Shown here in pieces: positions 7,215 through 16,067 of a stretch of DNA of 64,000 nucleotides. The stretch spans positions 620,001 to 684,000 of the forward strand of contig NZ_FLLS01000002.1 of NCBI RefSeq assembly GCF_900078545.1. Direction: 5' to 3'. This DNA comes from Olegusella massiliensis (GTDB lineage Bacteria; Actinomycetota; Coriobacteriia; Coriobacteriales; Atopobiaceae). Position numbers and translations under genes: made by a program. A model generated the notes under the pieces. That model was not told where the DNA came from, made no database searches, and was given only the letters and a program-made list of their open reading frames with translations. How positions within the stretch are numbered: position 1 is the first letter of the stretch; each line of letters opens with the position of its first letter.

Positions 7215-7375
7215 CAGTTCACGCGGGAACGGAGACTCGATTACCGTATTTATCCACCGCCGTCGCTGGTGGCTTTGCCGTGAGTCGCATACGAAACGAA
7301 ACTCAGCGGCACAGTGCGGCACTCAAAAGTGCAGGTCAAAGCCCTATCGGATTATTCCCACTCGGTGGTTATAGT
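7215..7375. repeat. guaA-end attachment site C with conserved left flank
   Basis: 7215-7351 matches 12005-12104 and 19070-19208: CGTCGCTGG.GGCTTTG, ACGAAACGAAACTCAGCGGC, TGCGGCACTCAAAA, GCAGGTCA. The core at 7352-7375 reads on the minus strand T-I-T-T-E-W-E-stop, an alternative guaA C-terminus, as expected if an element brought its own end sequence. Confidence 0.7.
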
Positions 7376-7876
7376 TTTGCCGTCTCGTCACTCCAGTTGC
7401 ACCCAGTTTTCGGCGGCATCTCGAAGTGAGTGCCGCTGAATGACGCGACGTCGCGTTTCATCGGCTTCGGGGACAAAAGCTGGGACAACTTCAAAAACCA
7501 TTTTCAAACTCAGAGTATTGAGTTTTTATTTTTGTCCCAAGGGGCACGGAGAGCCGCCTTTGGAGGCTCGATATCGCCGAAAAACGCCCGTTTTGAAACT
7601 CAACCGCCTTTGAGCCTGCAAACCACCAGCTTCAACAGTAAGTGAGTCGACGCGGGTGGCTTACGAGCCGTTCACAAAACCGCAGGCCACAGGTCTTTGT
7701 CAACGATAAGCAAAGTGAATAGTCTCAGGTGGCTTGCCCATGAGTTGGCGTAAGCCTGTTTAGCAAAAGGCTAATCGGACACGACAGGCCGCCCGCATGG
7801 CGACGGCGTTTCCCGTGCGGGCACAAACAGCCCTGCGTGCCCTGTCGCGCGATATCCCAATGCGACGTTCAGAACC

Positions 7877-8102
7877 CTACCCGCCAAGCAGCCACCTCGC
7901 GAAATTCAGCACGAGCACGCCCTCCCGGGTATGGGGCTCATGCCTCGTGCGAGTGATGAGAATCTTCGGGAATGCATCCCCGATGGATAGAATCGGCGCA
8001 ATCTCCCTCTCGAGCGTCGAATCGGCGCCGATATCGTCGCTCACATACACTTTCCTTCCCGGTTTCGAAACTTGGAAGGCAGTATGCGCAAGGATGCGTC
8101 GA
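7877..8102 (-). pseudogene. C-terminal fragment of an AAA_14/DUF4143 ATPase
   Basis: The minus-strand stop is at 7877-7879. The preceding text, FQVSKPGRKVYVSDDIG, then GDAFPKILITRTRHEP, ending in FARWLLGG, follows the C-terminus of the large DUF4143 ATP-binding family (typically 400-450 residues; often FPKY/ARTRHP.Y..GI..IDLADWLL). Nothing recognisable remains of the ATPase part; neighbouring frames pick up pieces, suggesting frameshifts. It is a decay remnant without function. Confidence 0.5.
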
Positions 8103-8288
8103 GGTGCGATCCCAGTCGTACCATGCCAGCAGAGATGTCGAGGCACATTCGTTCATGCTGCAATGCGGGCATCGGAGATGAAAAACAGCCCGTCGGGTAG
8201 TCATGGGCGTGCGGGAGCCCGCATCAGTAACCTGCCTCCTCGGTTGTCCCTTCTTTGCATGGTCGTCTACATAAAGGAGGAACCAGCC

Positions 8289-8570
8289 ATGCAGATCAGC
8301 ATGCTTGCCCTTCTTGGGTCACGGACCGGGGAGGCGAGGGCCTCCGTCGGGACCGCCCCGAGCAACCGGCATATCCAAGGAATGACAAGGCTCGATCGCT
8401 GTGCTGGTCAGGATGCCGAAGCGGGCCGTCCGCCAATCGGAATGCGGGTCAGGATGCTGCAACGTGATTCCAGCTGCAGGATACGGCTCCTTTGCGGTTG
8501 CCGCAAAACCTGCTGGCAACATTCTTACTATCCGAATGATGTACGCATCCCTTGGGATCGTTTCGCCTGA
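8289..8570 (+). CDS. Hypothetical small ORF with a strong ribosome-binding site
   Basis: 93 codons starting ATG at 8289, eight bases after AAAGGAGG (8273-8280). The N-terminus MQISMLALLG looks native, but the rest is Arg/Cys-rich without a recognisable domain. I suspect a frameshifted or truncated gene whose original start is preserved. No partner or motif allows a function. Surrounding sequence (8103-8270 and 8571-8712) shows nothing else supportable. Confidence 0.25.
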   Translation: MQISMLALLGSRTGEARASVGTAPSNRHIQGMTRLDRCAGQDAEAGRPPIGMRVRMLQRDSSCRIRLLCGCRKTCWQHSYYPNDVRIPWDRFA

Positions 8571-8712
8571 CCAGGGCCATCTTCAGCGCCTCATCGGCCA
8601 GCTCGGCAGGCGCCTCTTCCACGCGTAATAGCCCTGGCGGGTCACCTATGCAACCAAAGATACAAAAGGAATCGAATGGCCAGAGAGGATTGCCCTTTCC
8701 GATGGTCGATTC

Positions 8713-8742
8713 TTGACAGGCAAACTCAAGCCTCGTTAATAT
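8713..8742 (+). promoter_or_regulatory. Promoter of the mef/msr-like operon
   Basis: TTGACA (8713-8718), an 18-bp spacer and TAATAT (8737-8742). It predicts a transcript starting near 8749, ahead of the leader peptide and terminator that precede the efflux gene. Confidence 0.6.
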
Positions 8743-8782
8743 TACATGGTTTGCCAGACCGAATTAACAAAGGAGGGGTGTC

Positions 8783-8818
8783 GTGGTTGGTCTTTTCCGC
8801 ACGTGGATGAGCGCCTAG
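8783..8818 (+). promoter_or_regulatory. Leader peptide of a macrolide-type attenuator
   Basis: An 11-codon ORF (GTG start, MVGLFRTWMSA, TAG at 8816-8818), six bases after AAAGGAGG. It sits between the promoter (8713-8742) and an intrinsic terminator (8822-8851) ahead of the mef-like gene. In known mef/msr operons macrolide-induced stalling on a short leader prevents terminator formation. The peptide sequence here differs from the leaders I know, so drug-sensing is inferred from architecture. Confidence 0.55.
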
Positions 8819-8821
8819 AAA

Positions 8822-8851
8822 GCGGCGCTGTTGTGGCGTCGCGCTGTTTTT
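8822..8851 (+). terminator. Attenuator terminator upstream of the mef-like gene
   Basis: GCGGCGC (8822-8828) pairs with GCGTCGC (8836-8842, one G-U pair), loop TGTTGTG, followed after GCTG by TTTTT (8847-8851). It lies 31 bases before the efflux start and 4 bases after the leader stop, so ribosome position on the leader should decide whether it forms. Confidence 0.55.
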
Positions 8852-8881
8852 CTGCACGCCATTTCACGATTGGACATAACC

Positions 8882-10168
8882 ATGATATTTGAAACCTCTC
8901 GGCGCAGGTCTGTTTCGCTGTGCCATTCATGGCAATTTAAGATTTGTTTCGTATGGGGCGGGGAGCTCGTGTCGACATTGACGAGCTTGATTCTCCAAAT
9001 GGGTCTCATTTGGCATATCGCCCTCACGACAGAATCATCTTCCCTCCTCTCCCTGGCATCGTTAGCAGGCTTTCTGCCGATTGCTTTGTTCGGAGTCCTT
9101 GCGGGCGCCGTTGTCGACAGGCTGCCTTTGAAACGTGTTCTCATCGGCGCCGACCTCTTCGTTGCCGCGGTGGGCGCCGCCTTGGCGATTGCCTCGTTGG
9201 CCGGCAGCTTACCTGCGTGGTCAATACTCATCGCCCTGTTTCTCCGCGCAGCTGGCACTTCGTTCTACACGCCGGCCTCCCAATCCCTCACGCCCCATCT
9301 CGCCCCGCCAGAGCATCTCGTTCGCCTATCGGGAGTGATGCAGGCGATTCAGTCCGCCGGATACATTCTTGGCGCCGCGCTCGCGGCAGTGATTTATCCT
9401 GTGGCGGGCATTACCGCCATGATTGCCCTCGACGTGCTGGGGGCGCTTTTCGCTTCTCTAGCTGTCCTCGCCGCTCAGATAGACGCAGGAGGACTCGACG
9501 AAGCCGACCGCAGCTCGTCCTTTTCCAATAAAGTTCGAGAACTTTTCTCTGAGATTTCGGACGGCTACAAGCTGATCAGGGGATACAGGGGGCTGTTCGC
9601 CCTTCTTTGGTGCGGGTTCGTCTTCGCTTTCGCGTTCTCCCCACTCGCGGCATTGTTCCCAATAATGACCTTGGGACATTTTGGCGGTAGCACGGGGGAT
9701 GCTGCTTTGGTGGAGGTCCTTTTCTCCGCAGGCATGCTGGCTGGGTCCGGCATTTTGGCGGCCACGGGAGGGTTCCGCAATAAGTCGCTCACCATGGTCG
9801 CCGCGATCGCCGGCTTCGGCGTCGTCGCAATCGCATCCGGATTGCTCGGCCCGTCGATGTTCGCCGTTTTCCTACCGGCGAGCTTTCTTATGGGCGCATG
9901 CTCCCCGTTGTACGCGGGAACCCAGACTGCCCTTATGCAGGAGCAGATACCTCCTGAGTACCTAGGCCGCGTTTTCGGCCTCTACGGAACCATCATGGCG
10001 TGGGCCATGCCCATGGGCCTCGCGGCCCCCTCCGTTTTTGCGGATCTGCTTGGAGCTCCGTTATGGTTCGTCGGCTCTGGAGCGACCATGGTACTGCTTG
10101 CGATGGCTATGCTGCTTGCTCCGAGCGTCCGAAACGTGGGGAAAAGAGATACCGGGCGGATTCAATAG
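8882..10168 (+). CDS. Mef-like major facilitator superfamily efflux protein
   Basis: A 428-residue MFS transporter with about 12 membrane helices. Conserved landmarks follow Mef(A)/Mef(E): LTSLILQMGLIWHI in helix 1; ASLAGFLPIALFGVLAG then DRLPLKRVLIGADL (the helix 2-3 loop); FLRAAGTSFYTPA; PPEYLGRVFGLYGTIMAWAMP near the C-terminus. Macrolide efflux is the usual role, exporting 14/15-membered macrolides across the cytoplasmic membrane. The start is uncertain: ATG 8882 gives family length but has no good ribosome site; TTG 8831 would add 17 residues inside the attenuator. The pairing with an Msr(D)-like ABC-F gene 260 bases downstream is the classic mef-msr order. Divergence from Mef(A) is large, so substrate is inference. 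Confidence 0.8.
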   Translation: MIFETSRRRSVSLCHSWQFKICFVWGGELVSTLTSLILQMGLIWHIALTTESSSLLSLASLAGFLPIALFGVLAGAVVDRLPLKRVLIGADLFVAAVGAALAIASLAGSLPAWSILIALFLRAAGTSFYTPASQSLTPHLAPPEHLVRLSGVMQAIQSAGYILGAALAAVIYPVAGITAMIALDVLGALFASLAVLAAQIDAGGLDEADRSSSFSNKVRELFSEISDGYKLIRGYRGLFALLWCGFVFAFAFSPLAALFPIMTLGHFGGSTGDAALVEVLFSAGMLAGSGILAATGGFRNKSLTMVAAIAGFGVVAIASGLLGPSMFAVFLPASFLMGACSPLYAGTQTALMQEQIPPEYLGRVFGLYGTIMAWAMPMGLAAPSVFADLLGAPLWFVGSGATMVLLAMAMLLAPSVRNVGKRDTGRIQ

Positions 10169-10299
10169 CCCAAGTATTCGAAAAAAAGAGGCGGCAGCCA
10201 TCGGTTCACGCGTCAGCCTTCAAGCCCTTGCGACGACGAGGTATTGCGCCGACATCCCACATCGCGCTCCTTATTCGTCGCCAACTATCATTTTCGGAT

Positions 10300-10346
10300 T
10301 TGCCGGCTTGCGCAAGGTCAAAACGCTCGCGCCGGCAATTGGGCAA
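10300..10346 (+). promoter_or_regulatory. Hairpin in the mef-msr intergenic region
   Basis: TTGCCGGC and GCCGGCAA form perfect 8-bp arms within the 260-base gap between the efflux and ABC-F genes. No T-run follows, so it may be an RNA processing or pausing structure. A second, weaker attenuator for the ABC-F gene is possible. Confidence 0.35.
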
Positions 10347-10429
10347 AGGCGAAAAATCGACGTGAGCAATCTTTTTTGGCATAGCTGCGCTTCCAGTAAA
10401 AGGCTAATACACAAAAGGCGGTTCAACCT

Positions 10430-11899
10430 ATGGAACTCATAGTCAAAGCTAAAGACATCTTTTTGGAATATGCCGGCCGCGATATCCTGGATATCGAAGA
10501 GTTGGAAATCTACTCCTACGATCGCATCGGCTTGGTGGGAGACAATGGCGCAGGCAAAACCAGCCTGCTTAAAATTCTGAGCGGCAATCTTACCATTGCG
10601 GACGCCGACGTCAGGCGCTTCGGCAGCATTGCCCTCATCGGCCAACTCGATGAACTCGACCTTGATGCGGCTCAGGACAGTGGTGAGATGCTCTCCCGTC
10701 TCAACGTCGCCGGAGTGGCGCAGGAGACGATGAGCGGCGGGGAGGAAACACGCGCCAAGATTGCCTCTGCACTCTCCCAGCATGCAAGCGCGATCTTCGC
10801 CGACGAGCCTACGAGCCACCTCGACCAAGACGGCATCCGCCTTCTCGTCGGACAACTCAAGGCATTTGATGGGGCTCTGCTCATCGTGAGCCATGACCGT
10901 CATTTTCTCGACCAGGTGGTAGACAAGATCTGGGAGCTCAAAGACGGCGGTATTTCCGAATTCTGGGGTGACTACTCCGACTATCTGCGACAGAAAGAAG
11001 AAGAGCGCAAAGCTCAGGCGACTCGATACGAAGAGGCGATGCGCGAGCGCGATCGCCTCGAAGCCGCCATCGAAAAACAACGGAAAAAAGCACGGCAGGT
11101 CGACGCCAAGCGGAAGGCTGCGAAAAAAAGCAACGAGTATGCAGGTCGATTGGGGCATCAGAAAGCAACCGGCACCAAACAGAAGAGGATGTACCAGGCG
11201 GCTAAGGACATGGAGAAGCGCCTCGAAGCGCTCGAAGGGATTGAGGCCCCAGATAGCATTCGCGCCGTGCGGTTCCGCCAGAGCAAGGCCCTGGAACTGC
11301 ATAGTAAATTTCCCATCTCGGCAGACGATTTCAGCTTGAGCTTCGGCAACTGCATGCTCTATGACCACGCGAAATTCGAGATACCGCTCGGTGCCAAAGT
11401 GGCCATCACCGGTGGCAACGGTACAGGAAAGACCAGCCTGCTGAAGGCAATCGCTCGACGCGCCGACGGTATCAACATCTCTCCCAAGGCAGAGATCGGT
11501 TACTTCGAGCAAACAGGCTACAAGTTCGACGCCCGTCAGTCTGCGATCTCGTTCATGCAGGATGGTTGCGAGTACAGCATGACCGAAATTCGAGGCATCC
11601 TCGCCTCTATGGGAATCGGACCGCGCGACCTGACAAAGGACGTTGGCGTTCTCTCGGGAGGCGAAGTCATCAAGCTGCTACTCGCGAAGATGCTGCTGGG
11701 CAGATACAACATCTTGCTCATGGACGAGCCTGGAAATTACCTGGACATCAAGAGCGCCGAAGCCCTCGAGCAGATGATGAGCGCCTATGCCGGAACGATA
11801 GTGTTCGTCTCCCACGATAAGAGGCTGGTCGAGAACGTCGCAGACATTGTCTACGAAATAAAGGACACCAAGCTAGTCAAAATCTTTCAGCGCGAATAG
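10430..11899 (+). CDS. Msr(D)-like ABC-F ribosomal protection protein
   Basis: A 489-residue soluble protein with two ATPase domains. Walker A motifs: GDNGAGKTS near residue 37 and GGNGTGKTS near residue 322. Signature motifs: MSGGEE and LSGGEV. Walker [12 protein letters not shown] and [11 protein letters not shown]. The basic linker after the first ATPase domain ([18 protein letters not shown]..., Lys/Arg-rich) is the antibiotic-resistance domain that reaches the ribosomal P site. [20 protein letters not shown] and [17 protein letters not shown] follow Msr(D) nearly residue for residue, and the length matches Msr(D) (about 487). Expected role: displacing macrolides/streptogramin B (and ketolides) from the 50S subunit. 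It has no membrane segment. The start ATG matches the Msr N-terminus. Confidence 0.87.
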   Translation: MELIVKAKDIFLEYAGRDILDIEELEIYSYDRIGLVGDNGAGKTSLLKILSGNLTIADADVRRFGSIALIGQLDELDLDAAQDSGEMLSRLNVAGVAQETMSGGEETRAKIASALSQHASAIFADEPTSHLDQDGIRLLVGQLKAFDGALLIVSHDRHFLDQVVDKIWELKDGGISEFWGDYSDYLRQKEEERKAQATRYEEAMRERDRLEAAIEKQRKKARQVDAKRKAAKKSNEYAGRLGHQKATGTKQKRMYQAAKDMEKRLEALEGIEAPDSIRAVRFRQSKALELHSKFPISADDFSLSFGNCMLYDHAKFEIPLGAKVAITGGNGTGKTSLLKAIARRADGINISPKAEIGYFEQTGYKFDARQSAISFMQDGCEYSMTEIRGILASMGIGPRDLTKDVGVLSGGEVIKLLLAKMLLGRYNILLMDEPGNYLDIKSAEALEQMMSAYAGTIVFVSHDKRLVENVADIVYEIKDTKLVKIFQRE

Positions 11900-11937
11900 C
11901 CCTAAATGAGCAAGAAATAATCCCCGAACGGAGACAA

Positions 11938-12122
11938 GGGAGTAAAACGGCAAAGAAAGAGCCTCCGTCCCAACGCAGGGAACGGAGGCTCTTTAATCGC
12001 TTTTACTCATCTCCGTCGCTGGTGGCTTTGTCATGACTCTCGTACGAAACGAAACTCAGCGGCATAGTGCGGCACTCAAAATCGCAGGTCAGAACCCTGT
12101 CGTCCTACTCCCACTCGACAAA
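11938..12122. repeat. guaA-end attachment site B with conserved left flank and terminator hairpin
   Basis: The GGGAGTAAAACGGCAAAGAAA motif region (11938) is followed by a GAGCCTCCGT/ACGGAGGCTC hairpin with trailing TTT (about 11960-11994, also a plausible terminator for the ABC-F gene). Then come TTTTACTCATC (12000), the conserved flank (AAACGAAACTCAGCGGC, TGCGGCACTCAAAA), and the core 12105-12122 reading F-V-E-W-E-stop on the minus strand. It is nearly colinear with 19043-19226 beside the intact guaA. Confidence 0.75.
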
Positions 12123-12309
12123 TTCAAGTATATGAGGAAGTATTTCTCTTGAATTTACAGGTAAAATATTCGCAAATTTGCTAATATTTTACCTGCTATT
12201 TTCGGCTGTCAATTTTCTTAGTATCAAAATAGTATCACAAGAGGCTGGAAAATGCAACAGAATTATGTGGAGCTCTACATAATTCTGTAACCTTCTTTGC
12301 TGTGGTGTA

Positions 12310-14229
12310 TCAAGTAATCTTACTGAACATATGGCGCACCTTGTCCAGGCGGCTGTTTGGACGGCGGGGCTGGATGACCGGCTCGCCGACAGCGGCCTGA
12401 TACCCTTTCAGTTCCGTCAGGCATACGCTCCGCCCGTTGGTGTAAAAGGCCAGATCAGTACGGTATGCCTGTATACAGCGGGCGGGAATCTCGCCAGTAA
12501 AGACAACTTCATCCTTTTTTACCTGGACCGTTTCGATGGTGGCACAGTATTTCGGTGCATCATGATAAGCCCTGGAAAGGTATTCCCGGGGCGCATAGAG
12601 GGTGAAGGAGAGATAAGGTTCCAGCAGTTGCGTCCCTGATTCCTTCAATGCCTGTTCCAATACAATCGGGGCCAATGAGCGGAAGTCCGCCGGCGTGCTG
12701 ACCGGACTGTAATAAAGCCCGTATTCAAAGCAAATCTTACAGTCCGTTACGTTCCAGCCGAACAAGCCCTGCTCCAGCCCGTAACGGATACCATCCCTGA
12801 CAGCGTTTTGAAAACTCTGGTTCAAGTATCCCAGCGAAACCCGGCTCTCGTATTGTACACCGGAGCCAAGCGGGAGTGGTGTAACAGACAGTCCGATGGA
12901 TGCCCAAAACGGGTTGGGCGGCACCTCGATATGGATGGTGTGGCTGGCTGCTTTGAGCGGCCGCTCCATATAAATGACGGTGGGTTCCTTTACCACTGTT
13001 TCAAGCTTGTATTTTTCCGACAGCAAAGCGGAAACGACCTCCAACTGCACCCGGCCCAAAAAAGAAAGAATGATCTCATGGGTGATGGAATCCACCTCGC
13101 AGCGCAAAAGCGGGTCAGTATCCGCAAGTTGCGTAAGAGCGTCCAGCAGCCGTTCTCTTTGCGCTGCCGTTTTCGGCGCAATCGACGTCCGCAGCATGGG
13201 GAGGGGGTCCTCACGCCACCTTTTACGAGGGAGCCGGGTTGGGTCCCCTAATACATCGTTTAACCTCACGCTGTCGCTGGGAAGGATAACAATTTCACCC
13301 GGATAAGCGGTGTCTGTCCGAACAATTTCCCCTTTGGATGGAATACGCATCTCTGTGATTTTCAGCTTTTCTCTCCCGGCCAGAGCCACCGTATCCCGCA
13401 GGCGCAGCGTTCCGCTGTATAGCCGCAAATAGATGAGCCGCTGGCCACAATCTGTATACTCCACCTTGAAAACGCTGCCGCATAGGGCGTCGCTCCCCTG
13501 TTCCCCAATCGGTTGGAACAGCCCTGTCACCGCATCCATCAACGGTTGAATGCCAAGGCCCTTTTTGGCGCTGCCATGATAGACCGGGAACAGGGAGGCG
13601 TCTTGAACCCGCCGCTGTTCCTCCTGCGCAAGTTCTTCCCGGCTGATTGGTTCTCCTGCGATATACTTTTCCAATAATTCATCGTTATTTTCGATGACCG
13701 CATCCCATGCTTCTATGTCGGTATTTTCCTCCAGGACTATTTCCGGGGACAGCGACACCGTCTGCTTGATGATAATATCGGCGGAGAGCTTATCCCGAAC
13801 AGACTGATACACGCCCTGCAAATCAACGCCAGCCTGGTCGATCTTATTGATAAAGATAACGGTGGGAATGTCCATTTTCCGCAGGGCATGGAACAGAATA
13901 CGGGTCTGGGCCTGCACACCATCTTTAGCGGAGATCACCAAGATGGCCCCATCTAAAACAGCCAAAGAGCGGTACACCTCCGCCAAAAAATCCATGTGGC
14001 CGGGCGTATCCACAATGTTGACTTTACATCTGTGCCACTGGAAGGAAGTGACTGCCGCTTGAATGGTAATCCCACGCTGCCGCTCCAAAAGCATGGTGTC
14101 CGTCCTCGTTGTCCCTTTTTCGACGCTCCCCGGTTCTGAAATGGCTCCGCTGGCATATAGCAGGCTCTCCGTCAAGGTTGTCTTTCCAGCGTCTACATGG
14201 GCAAGAATCCCGATATTGATAATGTTCAT
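12310..14229 (-). CDS. tet(W): Tet(W) tetracycline ribosomal protection protein
   Basis: A 639-residue EF-G-like GTPase that removes tetracycline from the 30S A site. G1 is AHVDAGKTT at residues 10-18, G3 DTPGH, G4 NKID. The N-terminus [19 protein letters not shown] and most of the body match Tet(W) as I remember it, with scattered substitutions; the last residues (HMFSKIT) differ from the common ending. ATG 14229 is chosen over the upstream in-frame 14253 because it gives the exact family length and has GGAGG at 14238-14242. A leader region with nested hairpins lies upstream (14240-14460). I cannot exclude a short mosaic patch from Tet(O)/Tet(32). Confidence 0.95.
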   Translation of the reverse strand: MNIINIGILAHVDAGKTTLTESLLYASGAISEPGSVEKGTTRTDTMLLERQRGITIQAAVTSFQWHRCKVNIVDTPGHMDFLAEVYRSLAVLDGAILVISAKDGVQAQTRILFHALRKMDIPTVIFINKIDQAGVDLQGVYQSVRDKLSADIIIKQTVSLSPEIVLEENTDIEAWDAVIENNDELLEKYIAGEPISREELAQEEQRRVQDASLFPVYHGSAKKGLGIQPLMDAVTGLFQPIGEQGSDALCGSVFKVEYTDCGQRLIYLRLYSGTLRLRDTVALAGREKLKITEMRIPSKGEIVRTDTAYPGEIVILPSDSVRLNDVLGDPTRLPRKRWREDPLPMLRTSIAPKTAAQRERLLDALTQLADTDPLLRCEVDSITHEIILSFLGRVQLEVVSALLSEKYKLETVVKEPTVIYMERPLKAASHTIHIEVPPNPFWASIGLSVTPLPLGSGVQYESRVSLGYLNQSFQNAVRDGIRYGLEQGLFGWNVTDCKICFEYGLYYSPVSTPADFRSLAPIVLEQALKESGTQLLEPYLSFTLYAPREYLSRAYHDAPKYCATIETVQVKKDEVVFTGEIPARCIQAYRTDLAFYTNGRSVCLTELKGYQAAVGEPVIQPRRPNSRLDKVRHMFSKIT

Positions 14230-14239
14230 GTCTATCCTC

Positions 14240-14460
14240 CATACAAGGCCCAAATGGGCGCAAAAATCCCCAGCGGCTAATACTTTTACCGCTGGGGATC
14301 ATGACTTCGGACAAACAGAAGTATGACGGCTTACATGAGCCGCTGTCCGTCACGATATTTACTAAAAAGGCAAAAGTATTCTTAAATTGGGTACAAAAAC
14401 TAAGCCCCTGCAAGGGGCAATCATTTTTGCGCCCATTATCAAATTTTATTTAAGAATACC
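14240..14460 (-). promoter_or_regulatory. tet(W) attenuator leader
   Basis: The minus-strand leader contains AGCCGCTGGGGAT... paired with ATCCCCAGCGGTAAAA (14265-14300), a GACGGACAGCGGCTC/GAGCCG-type stem, and long outer arms GTATTCTTAAAT (about 14377-14388) and ATTTAAGAATAC (about 14447-14458). Such nested structures regulate tet(M)-class genes by transcription attenuation. Confidence 0.5.
14362..14436 (-). promoter_or_regulatory. Candidate leader peptide of tet(W)
   Basis: A 24-codon ORF (start 14436, alternative ATG 14424) ending TAG at 14362-14364, inside the outer arms of the leader. The product begins MGAKMIAPCRGLVF. Its end lies just before the downstream hairpins, as expected for ribosome-coupled attenuation. 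There is no strong ribosome-binding site. Confidence 0.4.
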
Positions 14461-14562
14461 TTGCCGCATATTTGGTAGACTCCTCAAATCAAGATAATAG
14501 CAGTATATCATAGTACACTCTAAAAAACAAGAAATTATTTTACCCGATTCCCCAAATAAATC

Positions 14563-14588
14563 AGGAGGGCATTCACTGGAACACCCTC
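14563..14588 (-). terminator. Stem-loop downstream of the relaxase gene
   Basis: GGAGGG and CCCTCC arms separated by 14 bases, 13 bases beyond the relaxase stop (14601). Only a weak T-rich tail follows, so termination is probable but not certain. Confidence 0.45.
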
Positions 14589-14600
14589 CGTTTTTGGTGA

Positions 14601-15944
14601 TTATCGTGCGCCTAATCTTGCTTTTTGCCTTGCGTCCCGTTTCCGTTCCTTTTCAGCCTGTTCCTGCTGGTAAGCGGCCTCTAATATTCTGTCCGCCTGT
14701 TCCGGGCCAATGGCCCGCCTGACCCGCTCATAGTCCCTGACCTTTCCCTTTAGACTGTCCCTCTCGGCGCAGACCTCGTAAATCCTTTCTGATAAGGAAC
14801 TATTTTTGCTGACCTCCCGGCCATAGTCCGCTTGCAGCCGCTCAAATTTGGATTTGAGGTCGCAGTAGGCCCGGTAGACAGACCGCAGCACCTTGACGAT
14901 CTTCGCCCATAAGGGCTTGGCCTTTTTCTCCCGGTAGGCCCTGGCCGATTCCAGCGGTCCCGCTTCTGGCAAGACCTGTTCCGGGTCGCTGGAAAATTCC
15001 TCCGCCAGCTTCTCCATGCCTTTCAGCATGTGGGCCACATCGTTTAGTTTGGCCTTGGCCTGGGCCGCTTCCTTTTCGGCAGCTGCCGCCTCCCTGTTCC
15101 TTCGGTCAACCTCGGCCTGGGCCAGCACAGCCGCCTCCTGAAGCTGTGCAAGCCGCTCCTGTTCACACTTCACCTTGAACTGCGTGACCGTCAGATGTTC
15201 CTCGGAACTGCCACGCTCTCCACGCTCCAAGTCCGTGTAGCCAGCGGAGCGCATCTGCTGAAAGAAATCATCCTGCAAGACGCTGTACGACTTTCTCAGC
15301 ACAGGCTTGCCCTTTGCTGTTCGTAATGGCTCCCCGGTGGCCTCGTCTACTGCGGGCTGGGATGCCCACTTTTTGCTCATGCTGACCTGCATAACGGTTT
15401 CTTTGACCTTGCCCACCAGGGATTTGTCCTTGCACCGCTTTGTCCATCGTATCTCCTTCTCCACCACCGGGATATAGACCACATGGAGGTGGTAGTGGTA
15501 CACGTCCTCTCCCAGCGCCTCGGACATAGCCCGGTTGCGTTCGTCGGCGTGCATGACCGCCGACAAAATATACTGCTCTCCACCTACGATTTTGATTGCG
15601 GATTTGTATGCGTCGGTGTATAATTGTTTTGCGAAGTCATAGCCGCCGTGATTGTAGAAGTAGGCGGAGTTCACATCAAAGACCAACTCACCGTATCGAA
15701 ATGCGTCCGCCTTAATGCCACGGGTGGAGATCACACCATCGGCCTCCATTTGGGAGAACATCTCCTGATACCCTGCGGATGGGACCTTGAAATGGACATT
15801 GAGCGACGTCCGCTCTGGTACAATGTCCTGGTTGACATAGGAATCCTTCTCGCGTTCGTTGTGCTGCTGGGTGTTGCCGATTTTAGCAGCGGTCAGCCTC
15901 ATATTTCTTGCGTTGGTGCGGTCAATGCCGTCGCCTCTCGCCAT
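14601..15944 (-). CDS. MobV-family relaxase (Mob/Pre)
   Basis: 447 residues from ATG 15944 (GGGAGG upstream). The N-terminus MARGDGIDRTNARNMRL, then NEREKDSYVNQDIVPERTSL, corresponds to motif I of Mob_Pre relaxases (N..R....Y.N.dId...s.lN). YHYHLHVVYIPV is the metal-binding His motif. The C-terminal half is a Glu/Ala/Lys/Arg-rich coiled coil (about residues 255-440), usual for this family. It nicks oriT and pilots single-stranded DNA during mobilisation by a co-resident conjugative system. The candidate oriT lies just upstream (16021-16067). No type IV secretion genes are present. Confidence 0.87.
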   Translation of the reverse strand: MARGDGIDRTNARNMRLTAAKIGNTQQHNEREKDSYVNQDIVPERTSLNVHFKVPSAGYQEMFSQMEADGVISTRGIKADAFRYGELVFDVNSAYFYNHGGYDFAKQLYTDAYKSAIKIVGGEQYILSAVMHADERNRAMSEALGEDVYHYHLHVVYIPVVEKEIRWTKRCKDKSLVGKVKETVMQVSMSKKWASQPAVDEATGEPLRTAKGKPVLRKSYSVLQDDFFQQMRSAGYTDLERGERGSSEEHLTVTQFKVKCEQERLAQLQEAAVLAQAEVDRRNREAAAAEKEAAQAKAKLNDVAHMLKGMEKLAEEFSSDPEQVLPEAGPLESARAYREKKAKPLWAKIVKVLRSVYRAYCDLKSKFERLQADYGREVSKNSSLSERIYEVCAERDSLKGKVRDYERVRRAIGPEQADRILEAAYQQEQAEKERKRDARQKARLGAR

Positions 15945-16020
15945 AGGCAAAAATCCTCCCATTTCAGATGTTTGGTTGTTGAAAATGGACGGGGGTTCGG
16001 GGAAGGCACTTCCTGCGGGA

Positions 16021-16067
16021 AGTGTAATAACCCACTATGACACTTTCGCCCCGTTGGTGCGAAAGTG
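16021..16067 (-). other. Candidate oriT of the MobV element
   Basis: An inverted repeat CACTTTCGC (16041-16049)/GCGAAAGTG (16059-16067) is followed on the minus strand by CATAGTG-GGTTATTACACTT (16040-16021). MobV plasmids such as pMV158 have an arm ending AAAGTATAGTG, the nick, and TGTTATACTTTAC; the layout here is closely parallel, which puts the nick after TAGTG near 16033. It lies 77 bases upstream of the relaxase start. Confidence 0.6.

Larger units (their letters stand above)
1591..7352. mobile_element. Island D-C: integrative element remnant with ABC exporter and defence-like genes
   Basis: Bounded by guaA-end copies at 1591 and 7352. Plus-strand cargo: a YtrA-type regulator and ABC exporter (2057-3914), then an OLD-TOPRIM fragment and helicase (4082-5736). 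Minus-strand backbone: YraN-like protein, ribbon-helix-helix protein and integrase C-terminus (5776-7093). The integrase-RHH order matches island B-A (17566-18292), so the two elements belong to one family. No relaxase or complete integrase survives, so it is probably immobile. Confidence 0.55.
7352..12105. mobile_element. Island C-B: macrolide-resistance-like island between guaA-end sites
   Basis: Bounded by the copies at 7352 and 12105. It carries an AAA/DUF4143 gene fragment, a small doubtful ORF, and the mef/msr-like pair with its attenuator. No integrase or mobilisation gene is visible. 7376-7876 contains no gene I can support; it is G+C-varied spacer with a CGCGGGTGGCTTA string at 7652 that resembles guaA text near 19227. 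Confidence 0.5.

Noticed and set aside
7652-7670. Possible seventh guaA-end copy (CGCGGGTGGCTTA)
   Set aside because: It resembles guaA text slightly upstream of the core, but the EWE-stop core itself is missing, so it was not counted as an attachment site.
10271-11512. Long minus-strand ORF (413 codons) opposite the ABC-F gene
   Set aside because: Antisense shadow of a gene with complete Walker and signature motifs; no ribosome-binding site or domain on the minus strand.
12310-14229. Mosaic tet gene (tet(W/32/O)-type)
   Set aside because: By eye the protein follows Tet(W) throughout; only the last few residues look different, which is not enough to claim a mosaic without an alignment.
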